Below, piece by piece: positions 19,001 to 26,916 of a stretch of 64,000 nucleotides of DNA. Every line of letters begins with the position of its first letter. Position 1 is the stretch's first letter. This DNA comes from Bacterioplanes sp965233665 (lineage in GTDB: Bacteria; Pseudomonadota; Gammaproteobacteria; Pseudomonadales; Oceanobacteraceae). Where the stretch lies: contig CBDDTG010000033.1 in NCBI GenBank assembly GCA_965233665.1, forward strand, positions 13,374 to 77,373. Reading direction: 5' to 3'. The translations under genes were made by a program, and so were the position numbers. Under the pieces are notes generated by a model. It was not told the DNA's origin, searched no databases, and saw only the letters and a program-made list of their open reading frames with translations.

Positions 19001-19146
19001 TCAGAGCCGTCATAGTTGTTGCCAACATTCGTCGCAGGAGGGGTGATGACGGGTGCTGTATTTTGCTGCGGCTGCGATTGATCTTCGCCACAGCCATGCA
19101 GCGCGACCACTACCGATATCATCAACAACAGATGTCTGCTGTGCAT
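13042..19146 (-). CDS. Giant repeat lipoprotein (FN3-like repeats, coiled coil, DUF1566)
   Basis: A lipoprotein of about 2034 residues. The start at 19146 has GGAAGG just upstream and gives the signal peptide MHSRHLLLMISVVVALHGC, with the lipobox Cys near 19. Next is a carboxypeptidase-regulatory-like segment (DGFLYQAWACLDANGNQACD) and a VTPLTTLI region. Ten ~88-residue Ig/FN3-like repeats span roughly residues 259-1137. A Gln-rich coiled coil covers about 1295-1558. Four DUF1566-like units centre near 1180, 1625, 1800 and 1940; the clearest motif is DQWRLPTLNELKGIF. DUF1566 occurs in surface and pilus-tip proteins. The layout suggests an adhesin or surface filament. Its placement directly before flp points to work with the Tad pilus; this is inference. 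Confidence 0.8.
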   Translation of the reverse strand: MHSRHLLLMISVVVALHGCGEDQSQPQQNTAPVITPPATNVGNNYDGSDALRIVGTAMDGFLYQAWACLDANGNQACDGDEFRSKTDRQGRYVLQVPAGSAVDEVIVEVIPGTTIDMDFPQQPLQQRVVLRPLPGDAGGQAANQSSEQLVTPLTTLIRQRAERSGLPVEEVQQQLAREWLVPAHSLTSHYLQDVDGHEDQVVHDIAQVVMAAWQHQLQLASQQNPGAAWQQVVAAADAQWHSQSGQKQLRSAVQTRDMAPAPELIINDDDDLLSWHWVEGFTQSDAYEYSLDGGQNWLIAAQKPLLIGNQALAAGQVQLRVRSGSDGGAGRIARNLQAFTARISNIGAPQLWLDDSADEFGWQPVAGLAAAEEYEISLDGGQSWTQAQQNPTAYGDLELAAGQLQVRVRATAQRLAGAAAVSQQAFTRLRTDIAAPSELQVDDSNNTLGWRPVAGFASASLYEISTDGGYSWQAAQSNPAQLGDIDIAAGQAQVRVAAKAGEYAAGAAAAASEAYVAMIDNIAAPTQLQVDDQANLLDWALVPGFSQLADFQISFDGGTSWQTVNRKPVPVGDRYLPEGQVQLRVAAVAGQRQAGAVAYNQQAFQASPATIDAPAQLVVDDVNDTLNWQPVAGYPNAGDYQWRILGESGWRAITSRPLLVGDIAIAKGHLQLRVAESNAQRGGDIAFSPAAFTALDSAIGAPSALQVDDINNALSWTWVAGFEQAADYEYHLGDGLWRRASANPLAVGDVDVAKGALQLRVAAKAGLHRAGKTASSDAAFHAVVRNIAAPQGLLVDDIADTLNWQWVPGFAQPQDYQWSLDGGQNWSEVTQKPLPVGDRDIAANQLLLRVKDMIGLRDSGESAISPQAFHARQTDIAAPQGVVADDSADTLSWRWVSGFEQASDYEYSINGGVSWSTASQRPVKVGDIDAPAVQVLLRVKGIEGSRSPGASAAPESGFSRQAGTPGAPTGLRVNDSADTLDWVWVSGFEQAADYQYQWPGSQGWQPVSSKPLHLGNVAIASGQLLLRVAAQGAQAPGAIAVNHSPFTISAAGLPKPANLVVNDDNDTLQWDYVGGYEQPQDYQYRLAQDGEWQAVSTMPLQLSDRFAGVVSVRIGIDGAPQATTLAGDLTPTAFAKLDHSGRRLTADATDWACIRDNQFEGGLYWQKSSDDTLFWLYRDDTVEKRLTAANQASLCGFNDWQVAGIEQLLHLKDISAWGQAPFFDHLQTSIYRSYWSSDVGDSDDERKVIAAGNSRQIYSESRQGYNRNYMILNRLRVDPVFYIATVKEQLAAAVTETEKVKTWNQQARTAREDRQQEFTSASSVADIQFLQAKLLDSIKKQQDRYQLLPGIKAQHQQALTEAETRQQRLLDDPDNNVSPGQLLDYQQALQALQQQNELLLQAIEPQQQDGMAAVLVDLQSLLASLKKLTSELERWSETTEHHEAGTNQLQTGRDRAADIAAKLQALKEAGNDAEQARALYLAARQNYQDFADSQMHEKILQQDLAWLKKWHSELQSAHLPAAVLSDLQQQITALTETINEHQSWRLQQQALTDAALEGAYGAGLDISEAEASVKSGGHAFVKLDVHGRRMLASETFAQGWRCVQDLRYRDERLWMLLREGEKNSTDRMNYPEAQQWLAAANQQAYCGRKDWQLPSIKDLKTLKLADISAPQPALDEQVFVNHDGNEKVHISSDLMQRYFYWTQEAGEPGSQLAYSFAGYNDYQSVDEKQQGFNNSASLDNGYQIMTRLLAHTPTPAALVKLDVSGQATNNDSEWVCTQDQDSGLIWLRPEHAPQPEQARDIAQQQKELAYVQVCGSDQWRLPTLNELKGIFAYTQGELGAIRLPNNQYYASSSTTPDQYNNPKPAVFSFEAGRAHVANYYRDSYPLWVSEQKNGASPAMVDGFSGLDANGEVTLSGVHYCVRDDRHNLIWTTHLVTGDSQTEYGSPSNYCGFNKSRWQYPTFEQFQQALEAKDYLLKDWIQSGQYWLQKPGVSCQDNQWAVIDQNMIERCIDADDYYQRYPKESNYSRFIISNP
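15735..18370 (-). repeat. Ten tandem ~264-bp repeats encoding FN3-like domains
   Basis: Ten in-frame units of about 88 codons. Each starts with a segment like APxxLxVDD, then a Trp-containing strand and VxGF, then YEYSLDGGxxW, a GDxxIAxGQ turn, and LRVxA. The DNA copies have diverged well beyond perfect tandem identity, so the array looks old and kept by selection instead of freshly expanded. Unit 10 leads directly into the first DUF1566-like module. Confidence 0.8.
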
Positions 19147-19257
19147 CTTGCCTTCCTTTTTTGAGCTGGCCTGAGCTGGCTGCGAAGCAGCACAGATCAA
19201 TGTCACGATGACGTCATTGACCAACGATCAATCGCCACAAATGAGAAACGGTCGCAG

Positions 19258-19309
19258 ATGCTAGTGTAAATGATATTGGTTTGCAATTATTACTTTGCTT
19301 TACTAATAT
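19258..19309. promoter_or_regulatory. Possible divergent promoters sharing one -35 hexamer
   Basis: The palindrome TTGCAA at 19281-19286 is followed on the plus strand, after a 17-bp spacer, by TAATAT (19304-19309). On the minus strand a 17-bp spacer leads to TAGCAT (complement of 19258-19263). Each -10 matches the consensus at four of six positions. The site lies in the 249-bp gap between the two divergent lipoprotein genes. The geometry is visible, but promoter activity is inferred. Confidence 0.4.
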
Positions 19310-19395
19310 CCGCCCTATCAGAAACTCCTGACTGCCTCCCCAACCACCCATAAATGATTGATTTAATTGATCTTTAATAAGAAAGGATAATTTCA

Positions 19396-21702
19396 ATGAC
19401 TGGCCAGCATGGCATCCAAGCCCGGGCGTCCAAACATTTAATGACAAAACTATCGGCGATGTTTATAAGCAGCTGCGCCGCTCTGACGGGCTGCCAGGTG
19501 GGTGAGGATCAGCATGACCAGGGTGAGCAGCAAGATGAGCAATTGCACGCAGCGCAATGCCCGGATTGGAATCTCAACGCGCGCTGTGATGACTATGAAC
19601 AGCAGCAAGCACTGACGTTAGATGGTTCGGTGGGCGGGCCATATATTAAACGCGACAGTGACAAAAGCCTGCTCACGGCGCCTTCCGGGGCTCAAGTCAT
19701 TACTCCGATGACCACTGTCATCAACAACGAGCTGTTGTTTAACCCAACCCTCAGCAGCGCCAGCGAAACCACACCAGAAGTGCGCGCCTTACAAGCAGCG
19801 CGCTATTTAGAAGGCATTTTTCCACAGGTTTCCTTTAGCCAGGCTTTGTATCAGGCTGGCCCAGAGGAAGTGAGCGACGCCATTCAAAACAGCATTAACG
19901 CTGCCCTCCAACAACAGCCAGACAGCAACCCGTATTGTGTGATTGCTGCCGTGGTTGATGCCATGGTGGTAGAGCGCCGTTTTGATGTGCGCATCGCGAC
20001 GGACGATAGCGCCTCTCAGTGTCAGCAACCCGAAATGATACTCAGCCGCCTCAACAGTCAGATGGGCGATCAATACAGCACCTTGGGGCGTGCGCCCATG
20101 GCTGACTTGGTGGTGGCCGCCAGCTTTGATGAGCGCTTAATTATCTGGAATAACGGCCAATTACTGACGCAAGCCACTCAAACTCAGGGCAACAACAATA
20201 GCGCGGCAACAACACAGACCCAGTCATTGCTGCGCCCACTGGACGATGACGACGACGACGATTACGACGGTCACAGTGGCGCCACCGTGGTGGACGGCGG
20301 CATTAGCCTGCCACCGATTGATATTGATGTCGGCGATCGCGCGTTAAGTAATATCAGCGTGATTCAACCGTCCAGCCGCACTCAATCTGTCTATTTAATC
20401 AATTCAGGCTCCCTCGGATCTGGCAGCAGTCGCAACATTGCTTGCCCAGCGGACAGCGGCAGCAATGCCGGGGTGCATAAGATTCAGTTGGGCGAAAGCA
20501 GTGATGGCGACGCAGATAACAGCGGCACAGGATCTGGCACGACGGCAGGCACTGGCAGCGGAACTGGCACCGGAACTGGCAACGGCACTGGCACCGGGTC
20601 AGGAACAGGGGCGGGATCAAACGCCACAGATAATGCCGCAGGCACCAGCAACGCTGCGCTGCTAACAGCCGCCCACAAGCAAATGCCCAGCATCAGTTAC
20701 GACGCAATGGCATCCGCCACCACCTTTCCCACTGAGCCAACAGAGCCCACTCAGCCGACGGTCAGCAACCCAACACCGGGCACGGATGCTTTTTGCGCCA
20801 ACGATGCGATGCAGCATTTGGCCCTGTCTGATGACGAGCAGGTATTGTTAGCAGCCACCGCACAACGACTGTTCCGCTTAGATATGGAAACCCTGGAACA
20901 AATGGGCGGCTATTTTGCACCCTACAACCGCAATGCCAGCATCAACCATATCAGCAGCAATGACGATGGCTCACTGGCGCTGGTCGGCTCCAATGAAGAT
21001 CAGGGCCTCACGCTGGTGGCGGTCAACGGCATGAACCAAATTGGCTGGTCGCAGGAAAGCAGTTTAAGGGCGGTTAAAAAAGCCTTCTTTTTCGACCAAG
21101 ATCAGCGCATTGCTTTAATCGAAGAAAATGGCACTGAGTTGGTCATTCTCTACGCGGGTAATTTGGCACAACCGCAAACCGAGCAACGCATTAACCTGCA
21201 ATCTGGCATCAAAGACATGGCCATCAGCCCTGATCGCAGCCACTTGGCGGTGTTAACTCAAAACCATGCCCTGTTTTTATATCAATTACCCGCCATTGAA
21301 CTGATCGAGCATTTATCGCCCGTCGCCGATAGCAAAAAGCTGGCATTGCAGGACGATCAACTGCTGATGCTGGGTGATAATGGCCGTGTGATTCGTACCC
21401 TGAGCTATGGCCAACGCTTCGGCAATAGCATGGCCAATGCCCTGCAAGCACTGACGCTAGAGCGCATTTTAGGTGCCAATAGCGACCCTAACGAGGTCAG
21501 CGACAATCTCTATTTACCGACTCAACTGGGCAGTGCCGTGGTGAGCTGGCACAGCAACTCAATGGCCATTAATGCACAGACTGGCGAAGTCAGCAGCCAA
21601 TACGGTCGCCAGGCTGTCACGTTAACCGCAACGGTACAAGGCCGCTTCCGCCAGCAGTTTATTGAAGTGAAGCGCAGCTTTCGCCTATTTACGGCCGGTT
21701 AG
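19396..21702 (+). CDS. Large surface lipoprotein with Gly/Thr linker and Ig-like end
   Basis: A 768-residue protein. AAAGGA stands about 8 bp before the ATG at 19396. The signal region ends in lipobox ALTGC (Cys33). A start at 19441 would give a shorter leader but lacks a ribosome site. After an acidic Gln/Asp linker comes a CPDWNLNARCDDYE segment and a VITPMTTVI motif like those of the divergent giant protein. Then follow a poly-Asp stretch (~282-292), a Gly-Thr-Ser linker (~376-407), a Pro/Thr linker, WD/propeller-like repeats (SLALVGSNEDQGLTLVAV), and a C-terminal bacterial Ig-like segment (NLYLPTQLGSAVVSW...VTLTATVQG). Its function is unknown. It could be a surface partner of the giant protein. 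Confidence 0.7.
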   Translation: MTGQHGIQARASKHLMTKLSAMFISSCAALTGCQVGEDQHDQGEQQDEQLHAAQCPDWNLNARCDDYEQQQALTLDGSVGGPYIKRDSDKSLLTAPSGAQVITPMTTVINNELLFNPTLSSASETTPEVRALQAARYLEGIFPQVSFSQALYQAGPEEVSDAIQNSINAALQQQPDSNPYCVIAAVVDAMVVERRFDVRIATDDSASQCQQPEMILSRLNSQMGDQYSTLGRAPMADLVVAASFDERLIIWNNGQLLTQATQTQGNNNSAATTQTQSLLRPLDDDDDDDYDGHSGATVVDGGISLPPIDIDVGDRALSNISVIQPSSRTQSVYLINSGSLGSGSSRNIACPADSGSNAGVHKIQLGESSDGDADNSGTGSGTTAGTGSGTGTGTGNGTGTGSGTGAGSNATDNAAGTSNAALLTAAHKQMPSISYDAMASATTFPTEPTEPTQPTVSNPTPGTDAFCANDAMQHLALSDDEQVLLAATAQRLFRLDMETLEQMGGYFAPYNRNASINHISSNDDGSLALVGSNEDQGLTLVAVNGMNQIGWSQESSLRAVKKAFFFDQDQRIALIEENGTELVILYAGNLAQPQTEQRINLQSGIKDMAISPDRSHLAVLTQNHALFLYQLPAIELIEHLSPVADSKKLALQDDQLLMLGDNGRVIRTLSYGQRFGNSMANALQALTLERILGANSDPNEVSDNLYLPTQLGSAVVSWHSNSMAINAQTGEVSSQYGRQAVTLTATVQGRFRQQFIEVKRSFRLFTAG
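20520..20620 (+). repeat. Short tandem repeat encoding Gly-Thr-Ser linker
   Basis: Roughly 6- to 12-bp units (variants of GGCACTGGCACC and GGCAGCGGAACT) repeat in frame and encode alternating Gly-Thr and Gly-Ser. It is a flexible surface linker and a likely site of length variation between strains. Confidence 0.75.
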
Positions 21703-21740
21703 TCTTCTCACCAATACCCACTACAAATCTACCTGAGCGT

Positions 21741-21763
21741 TGCCCTGCAAGAGATGCAGGGCA
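21741..21763 (+). terminator. Hairpin downstream of lipoprotein gene
   Basis: Perfect 9-bp inverted repeat TGCCCTGCA / TGCAGGGCA with a 5-base loop, 38 bp after the stop codon. No T tract follows at once; a TTTTT appears some 10 bases later. It may be a weak terminator or an mRNA 3' stabiliser. Confidence 0.4.
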
Positions 21764-21921
21764 GATCCGTCAATTTTTCTCGACAAATCCATGCGCATTT
21801 TTGCCTTTTAATACCAGGCTTTTCTTTGAGAAAAGCCGCTAGCCAAATAATTGTACGCCCCATAAAAAACCAAGTAGTCTCTTTGTTTATCACGGTTGAT
21901 TGACTCCAGGGAGACAACACC

Positions 21922-24168
21922 ATGCTCACCAGCATCGCGCTGCCATTTATTGCGGCCGTCATTGCGCCTGTTTGGCTTAGACGAGGCCTACCGGGTAGCT
22001 GGCTGGCTCTGTTTCCACTTGCGGTTTTTGCTCTTAATGCAGGCATTTATTCACAGGTCATCAGTGGCGCAGAGGTCAGTGCTCATTATCCCTGGGTGCC
22101 CAGCATTGGCTTGAACGTTTCCTTGTATGTCGATGGTCTGCGCTGGCTGATGCTGACCCTCATCAGTGGCATCGGTACCGCGGTGGTTTTATATGCCAGC
22201 AGCTATTTGGCCGGCCATAAAGATTTACACCGCTTTTTCTTGTGGTTATTCGTGTTTATGGGGGCCATGGTTGGCCTGGTGCTGGCCGATAATCTGTTGC
22301 TGCTGTTTGTCTTTTGGGAACTCACCAGCATCGCCTCCTATATGCTGATTGGCTTTACCCATGAGTCAGAAAAGTCCCGAGCTTCTGCGTTACAAGGCTT
22401 GCTGGTAACCGTCGGCGGTGGCCTGGCGCTGCTGGCAGGCATGATGATGCTAGCCCAGCTGCAACAAACTTGGCTTATCAGTGAAATGTCGCTCATCACC
22501 GAGCACAGCAGCTGGATTAATGCTGCCATTGTGCTGATTTTGATCGGCACCTTTACCAAATCGGCGCAGTTTCCGTTTCAGTTTTGGCTGCCCAACGCCA
22601 TGGCGGCGCCGACGCCGGTATCGGCCTATTTGCACTCCGCCACCATGGTAAAAGCTGGGGTGTTTTTAATGGCGCAACTGGCGCCGGTGTTTGCCCAGCA
22701 AAATCTATGGCTAACCCTAGTCACCGGCGCCGGTGCCATCACCATGTTATTGGGTGCCTGGCTGGCTTACCTGGCCGTCGATTTAAAGAAGATTTTGGCC
22801 TATACCACAGTGACTGCCTTGGGCATTTTGACCATGCTGGTGGGGCTTAACTCTGATTATGCGTTTTTCGCCTTCGTCACCTTTTTGGTGGCCCATGCTT
22901 TGTACAAAGCGTCGCTGTTTATGCTGGCGGGCATTATTGAGCATCAAGCCCATACCCGAAATCTGCGCCATATTCGCCCGCTGCCCAAGTTCACACTGGC
23001 GGTGACCGTAGCGGCAGCTTGGTCATTAGCCGGCATTGCCCCCGCCTTGGGCTTTATCGCTAAAGAGTTACTGCTAAAAGCCAGTGCAATGAACTGGTTA
23101 CTGACTGGAATGGTATTTGCCACCGCAGCGCTGACCATTGCCGTTGCAGTGAGCTTGGTATGGCAGCCGTGGCGCAGCCGACGCCAAGCGAAAGAGCAGC
23201 ATGCCGAACCCTGGCAACAATGGTTTGGGCCGGTAGTGTTTTCTAGCCTGGCCTTGCTTCTCGGCATCGGTGCCCCTCTGGTGCAGCCATTGGCTAGCAC
23301 CATTGCTGAGCAAATGGGGGCAAGAAATGTCATTGAGTTGTCACTGTGGTATGGCTTATCGCCGGCATTGGTGTTGTCAGTGGCCAGCATCATCGTCGGT
23401 ATCGGCCTAGCGGCATTGTGGCGAAAAAACCGCGTACTGGCCGCCAAGTTGCGTTTAATCAGCCGCCATACCGGCACCGAGCGCTTATATGAGCTGCTGT
23501 TAGCTGGCAACTTATCCTTTGGCGATTGGCAAACTCGGGTACTGCAAAATGGCTATTTAGGGCGCTATTTGGTGCTTATTATTGCCATTACCACCCTGGC
23601 GGTGACCAGCACACTGTTAAGCCAGTATGGATTGCCCAGCTTTCAATTCGATGCGCTAGAGCCGTACGAAGTCGGCATGCTATTTGTCATGCTCACTTCC
23701 ACCTTGTACGCCATTGCCAGCCGTCAACGCTTTGCCGCCATTATTGCTCTAGGAGCCCTAGGCTTTGTGGTGGCATTAATCTTCATTCATTTTTCAGCTC
23801 CCGATCTGGGTATTACTCAAGTCTTGGTTGAAACCCTGACCGTGCTGCTGTTGGTGCTGGTGCTGCTGAAGTTACCCGGATTTAAAAACTACTCCAGCCG
23901 TGGTCAGCGTCTACTCGATACCGTGGTCGCCTGTGCCTTTGGCCTGATGATGACGCTGCTGGTACTGGCCACCCAAGAAAACCGCTGGGCCGATTCCATT
24001 GCTCATTATTTTATTGAGCACAGCTATTCGTTGGGCTATGGCCGCAACGTGGTCAACGTGATTCTGGTGGATTTCCGGGCACTGGATACGCTGGGAGAAA
24101 TTTTCGTATTGGCCCTGGCGGCAATGGGAGTTTATTCCATGATCAGATTGCGTAGGAGTCGCTTATGA
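21922..24168 (+). CDS. mrpA: Mrp Na+/H+ antiporter subunit A
   Basis: A 748-residue polytopic membrane protein related to NuoL. The antiporter core carries FVFWELTSIASYMLIGF, the proton-channel segment GTFTKSAQFPFQFWLPNAM, and MVKAGVFLMAQ. The C-terminus has the MbhD-like part (FIHFSAPDLGITQVLVETLT). MrpA and MrpD are the ion-translocating subunits of this hetero-oligomeric antiporter, used for sodium and alkaline pH homeostasis. GGGAG precedes the ATG. The stop overlaps mrpB by 4 bp. Confidence 0.93.
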   Translation: MLTSIALPFIAAVIAPVWLRRGLPGSWLALFPLAVFALNAGIYSQVISGAEVSAHYPWVPSIGLNVSLYVDGLRWLMLTLISGIGTAVVLYASSYLAGHKDLHRFFLWLFVFMGAMVGLVLADNLLLLFVFWELTSIASYMLIGFTHESEKSRASALQGLLVTVGGGLALLAGMMMLAQLQQTWLISEMSLITEHSSWINAAIVLILIGTFTKSAQFPFQFWLPNAMAAPTPVSAYLHSATMVKAGVFLMAQLAPVFAQQNLWLTLVTGAGAITMLLGAWLAYLAVDLKKILAYTTVTALGILTMLVGLNSDYAFFAFVTFLVAHALYKASLFMLAGIIEHQAHTRNLRHIRPLPKFTLAVTVAAAWSLAGIAPALGFIAKELLLKASAMNWLLTGMVFATAALTIAVAVSLVWQPWRSRRQAKEQHAEPWQQWFGPVVFSSLALLLGIGAPLVQPLASTIAEQMGARNVIELSLWYGLSPALVLSVASIIVGIGLAALWRKNRVLAAKLRLISRHTGTERLYELLLAGNLSFGDWQTRVLQNGYLGRYLVLIIAITTLAVTSTLLSQYGLPSFQFDALEPYEVGMLFVMLTSTLYAIASRQRFAAIIALGALGFVVALIFIHFSAPDLGITQVLVETLTVLLLVLVLLKLPGFKNYSSRGQRLLDTVVACAFGLMMTLLVLATQENRWADSIAHYFIEHSYSLGYGRNVVNVILVDFRALDTLGEIFVLALAAMGVYSMIRLRRSRL

Positions 24169-24611
24169 AACAGGGGTTTGCGCCCAATTCCGGGCTAATT
24201 TTACGCACCGCGACCATTGCTATTTTGCCACTGCAACTGATGTTTTCAGTGTTTTTGCTGCTACGTGGCCACAACGAGCCAGGCGGCGGCTTTATCGGCG
24301 GCTTGGTGGCTGCCGGTGCCTTTTCTCTGTATTTAATTGTATTTGGTGCCAAAGCAACACGCCGTTTGATTCGGGTAGACCCGCAAGACATTCTGGCCGC
24401 TGGCTTATTGCTCGGCTTGTTGGCGACGCTCCCTGCCTTGTTGCCAGGTCAGTCGTTTTTTACCGCCCAGTGGCTGCCTGTGGATTTATTTGGCACCAGG
24501 GTAAAACTATCGACCGTACTGGTGTTTGATGTCGGTGTGTATTTGGCCGTTATTGGCACCATTACAACCATGTTTTTTGTCCTGGCCGAGCGCCTGGTAG
24601 GGAGTCAGTAA
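24165..24611 (+). CDS. mrpB: Mrp Na+/H+ antiporter subunit B
   Basis: A 148-residue membrane protein of the MnhB/MrpB family. Key segments are GHNEPGGGFIGGLVAAGAF and the helices around LLGLLATLPALLPG, ending KLSTVLVFDVGVYLAVIG. Here it is a separate gene, while many Gram-negative operons fuse it to MrpA. It overlaps mrpA by 4 bp and mrpC by 1 bp. Confidence 0.93.
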   Translation: MKQGFAPNSGLILRTATIAILPLQLMFSVFLLLRGHNEPGGGFIGGLVAAGAFSLYLIVFGAKATRRLIRVDPQDILAAGLLLGLLATLPALLPGQSFFTAQWLPVDLFGTRVKLSTVLVFDVGVYLAVIGTITTMFFVLAERLVGSQ

Positions 24612-24958
24612 TGTCTGCATTAATGGCCGTCGCCATCGGTATCTTATTTGCCGCAGCACTCTACATGATGCTGAGGCGCTCCATCGTTAAACTGGTGATG
24701 GGGCTTATTTTGTTAAGCAATGCCGCCAACCTGGTGATATTCACCAGCGCTGGTTTAACCAGCGGTGCGCCTCCGCTATTGGATGAGGTCAGCAAACAGG
24801 CGCCAGCGGGAGTGGCCGACCCATTGGCGCAAGCGCTGATATTGACCGCCATTGTCATTGCCTTTGGGGTGCTGGCGTTTTCTGTAGTATTGATTCACCG
24901 CGCCAACGAAGTGGTGCAAACGGACGACCTGGATCAAATGAAGGATACCGATCAATGA
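24611..24958 (+). CDS. mrpC: Mrp Na+/H+ antiporter subunit C
   Basis: A 115-residue NuoK-like subunit with three membrane helices. Typical segments are MLRRSIVKLVMGLILLSNAANL and PLAQALILTAIVIAFG. It overlaps mrpB (TAATG) and mrpD (ATGA), indicating coupled translation. Confidence 0.93.
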   Translation: MSALMAVAIGILFAAALYMMLRRSIVKLVMGLILLSNAANLVIFTSAGLTSGAPPLLDEVSKQAPAGVADPLAQALILTAIVIAFGVLAFSVVLIHRANEVVQTDDLDQMKDTDQ

Positions 24959-26442
24959 GCAATCTGGTATTCCTGCCGATCTTAATTCCTCTATTCGCAG
25001 GTGCCGTTACACTGGCGCTGTGGCGCAGCAATCGCTGGCAAAAATGGGTGTCTGTCGCCAGTACACTGGTGTATTTAGTCGCCAGCTTGCTATTAGCCCA
25101 AAGCGTTCAGCAACATGGACACATTGTACTGCAAGTCGGTGGCTGGCAGGCGCCCTTTGGCATCAGTTTGGTGGCGGACTTTCTAGCCAGCATTATGATT
25201 GTGGTCACGGCAGTGGTGGCTTTTTGCGCCGTGTTGTATTCCTTAGTATCCACCCCGAGCGCCCATATTAAATTCGGCTACTTTCCGTTATTGCACCTGC
25301 TGCTGGCCGGTGTCAGCGGTGCTTTTTTGACCGGTGACTTATTTAACCTGTTTGTCTGGTTTGAAGTCATGCTGCTGGCCTCCTTTGGGTTGTTAACCCT
25401 GGGCGGTGAGCGCGCACAGATGGAAGGTGCGATTAAATACGTCACCATCAATTTGTTTTCATCGGCGTTATTTTTATCCGCCATTGGCTTGCTGTATGGC
25501 AGCGTCGGCACATTGAACATGGCAGACCTAGCCGTGAAGCTGCAAGATGTTGAGCAGCAAGGTCTGGTGAATGCCATCGCTTTGATGTTTATGGTGTCAT
25601 TCTCAATTAAGGCCGGTGCCTTTCCGTTTTTCTTTTGGCTTCCAGCCTCGTATCACACCCCCATTATTGCCGTATCGGCCGTGTTCGCAGGCTTACTGAC
25701 CAAGGTCGGTGTGTATGCGCTGTACCGTATGTTTAGCCTGGTATTCACCGGTGATATCGCATTCACCCATGAGATTTTGCTGTGGGTCGGCGTACTGACC
25801 ATGCTCTCTGGGGTATTGGGCGCCGCCTCGCAATTCGAGATTCGCCGAATTTTATCATTTCATATCATCAGCCAGATTGGCTATATGATTCTGGCACTGG
25901 CCATTTTCACCCCCGCTGCCATTGCCGGTGGGGTGTTCTACCTGTTCCACCACATTATTGTGAAAACCAACCTGTTTTTGATCGCCGGCCTGACGCAAAT
26001 GCTGCAAGGCACTTATGAGTTAAAGCAAATGGGCAGTTTGTATCGTCAGCGCCCCTGGCTGGCTGCTTTGTTTTTAATTCCTGCTATGTCGCTGGCTGGG
26101 TTGCCACCACTGTCTGGGTTTTTTGCCAAGTTTTTGGTGATTGAAGCCGGCATTAGCAGCCAGCAATGGGTGGCCACCGGCGTGGCCTTATTTGTTGGCT
26201 TGCTGACGCTCTACTCGATGATCAAAATTTGGGCCGAAGCTTTCTGGAAAGCGCAACCCGAAGCCAATGACAAAGCCATTTCCTTACCGCTGCTGGGCGT
26301 CATCCCGGTGGCATTGATGGCGGCCATGACATTGGTTATTGGTCTCTACGCCGAGCCCTTTATTCAACTATCACAAGCCACGGGTGAGCAGCTACTGGCG
26401 CCCGCTACCTACATACAAGCCGTATTGGGAGGTCAACCATGA
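24955..26442 (+). CDS. mrpD: Mrp Na+/H+ antiporter subunit D
   Basis: A 495-residue NuoN/NuoM-like antiporter subunit with about 14 helices. Motifs include FNLFVWFEVMLLASFGLL, FSIKAGAFPFFFWLPASY and FHHIIVKTNLFLIAGL, with the conserved charged residues expected for proton translocation. The C-terminal LAGLPPLSGFFAKF loop is standard. It is coupled to mrpC and mrpE by ATGA overlaps. Confidence 0.93.
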   Translation: MSNLVFLPILIPLFAGAVTLALWRSNRWQKWVSVASTLVYLVASLLLAQSVQQHGHIVLQVGGWQAPFGISLVADFLASIMIVVTAVVAFCAVLYSLVSTPSAHIKFGYFPLLHLLLAGVSGAFLTGDLFNLFVWFEVMLLASFGLLTLGGERAQMEGAIKYVTINLFSSALFLSAIGLLYGSVGTLNMADLAVKLQDVEQQGLVNAIALMFMVSFSIKAGAFPFFFWLPASYHTPIIAVSAVFAGLLTKVGVYALYRMFSLVFTGDIAFTHEILLWVGVLTMLSGVLGAASQFEIRRILSFHIISQIGYMILALAIFTPAAIAGGVFYLFHHIIVKTNLFLIAGLTQMLQGTYELKQMGSLYRQRPWLAALFLIPAMSLAGLPPLSGFFAKFLVIEAGISSQQWVATGVALFVGLLTLYSMIKIWAEAFWKAQPEANDKAISLPLLGVIPVALMAAMTLVIGLYAEPFIQLSQATGEQLLAPATYIQAVLGGQP

Positions 26443-26912
26443 TAGGTTTTTTATTCAACCTGTTGCTGGCTCTGTCTTGGCTGCTGCTGACCAATACCTT
26501 TACCTTGCTCAATGTGCTGTTTGGTTTTGCCTTGGGCTTTTTAGTGATTGCATTGATCCACCGTACCGTGCCGGCCCTGTATTTCTACCCTAAACGGCTG
26601 CCACGAGCCCTTCACTTTGCATTATTTTTTATCAAAGAGCTGGTGGTCGCTAATTGGCGCGTTGCCACGGATATTGTAACGCCCATCTGGTACATGCACC
26701 CTGGGGTTATTGCCCTGCCATTGACGGCCAAAACTGAGTTTGAAATAGCCCTGGTGGCAAATATCATCTCACTGACTCCGGGCACACTCAGCATGGACGT
26801 ATCAGACGATAAAAAGACCCTGTTTGTTCATGCCATGTTCTTGGATGATGAGGAAAAACTGCGTGGCGATTTAAAAGAAATCGAACAACGTCTATTACAG
26901 GTACTGAGGTAA
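26439..26912 (+). CDS. mrpE: Mrp Na+/H+ antiporter subunit E
   Basis: A 157-residue MnhE-family protein. Two N-terminal helices and FFIKELVVANWRVATDIV lead into a cytoplasmic part with LVANIISLTPGTLSMDV and an acidic, helical end. This subunit is thought to stabilise the complex. mrpF begins 4 bp after its stop codon. Confidence 0.92.
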   Translation: MIGFLFNLLLALSWLLLTNTFTLLNVLFGFALGFLVIALIHRTVPALYFYPKRLPRALHFALFFIKELVVANWRVATDIVTPIWYMHPGVIALPLTAKTEFEIALVANIISLTPGTLSMDVSDDKKTLFVHAMFLDDEEKLRGDLKEIEQRLLQVLR

Positions 26913-26916
26913 GCCG

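Noticed and set aside
22944..23510. A 188-codon minus-strand frame inside mrpA
   Set aside because: It is the complement of hydrophobic mrpA codons; no signal, domain or start context.
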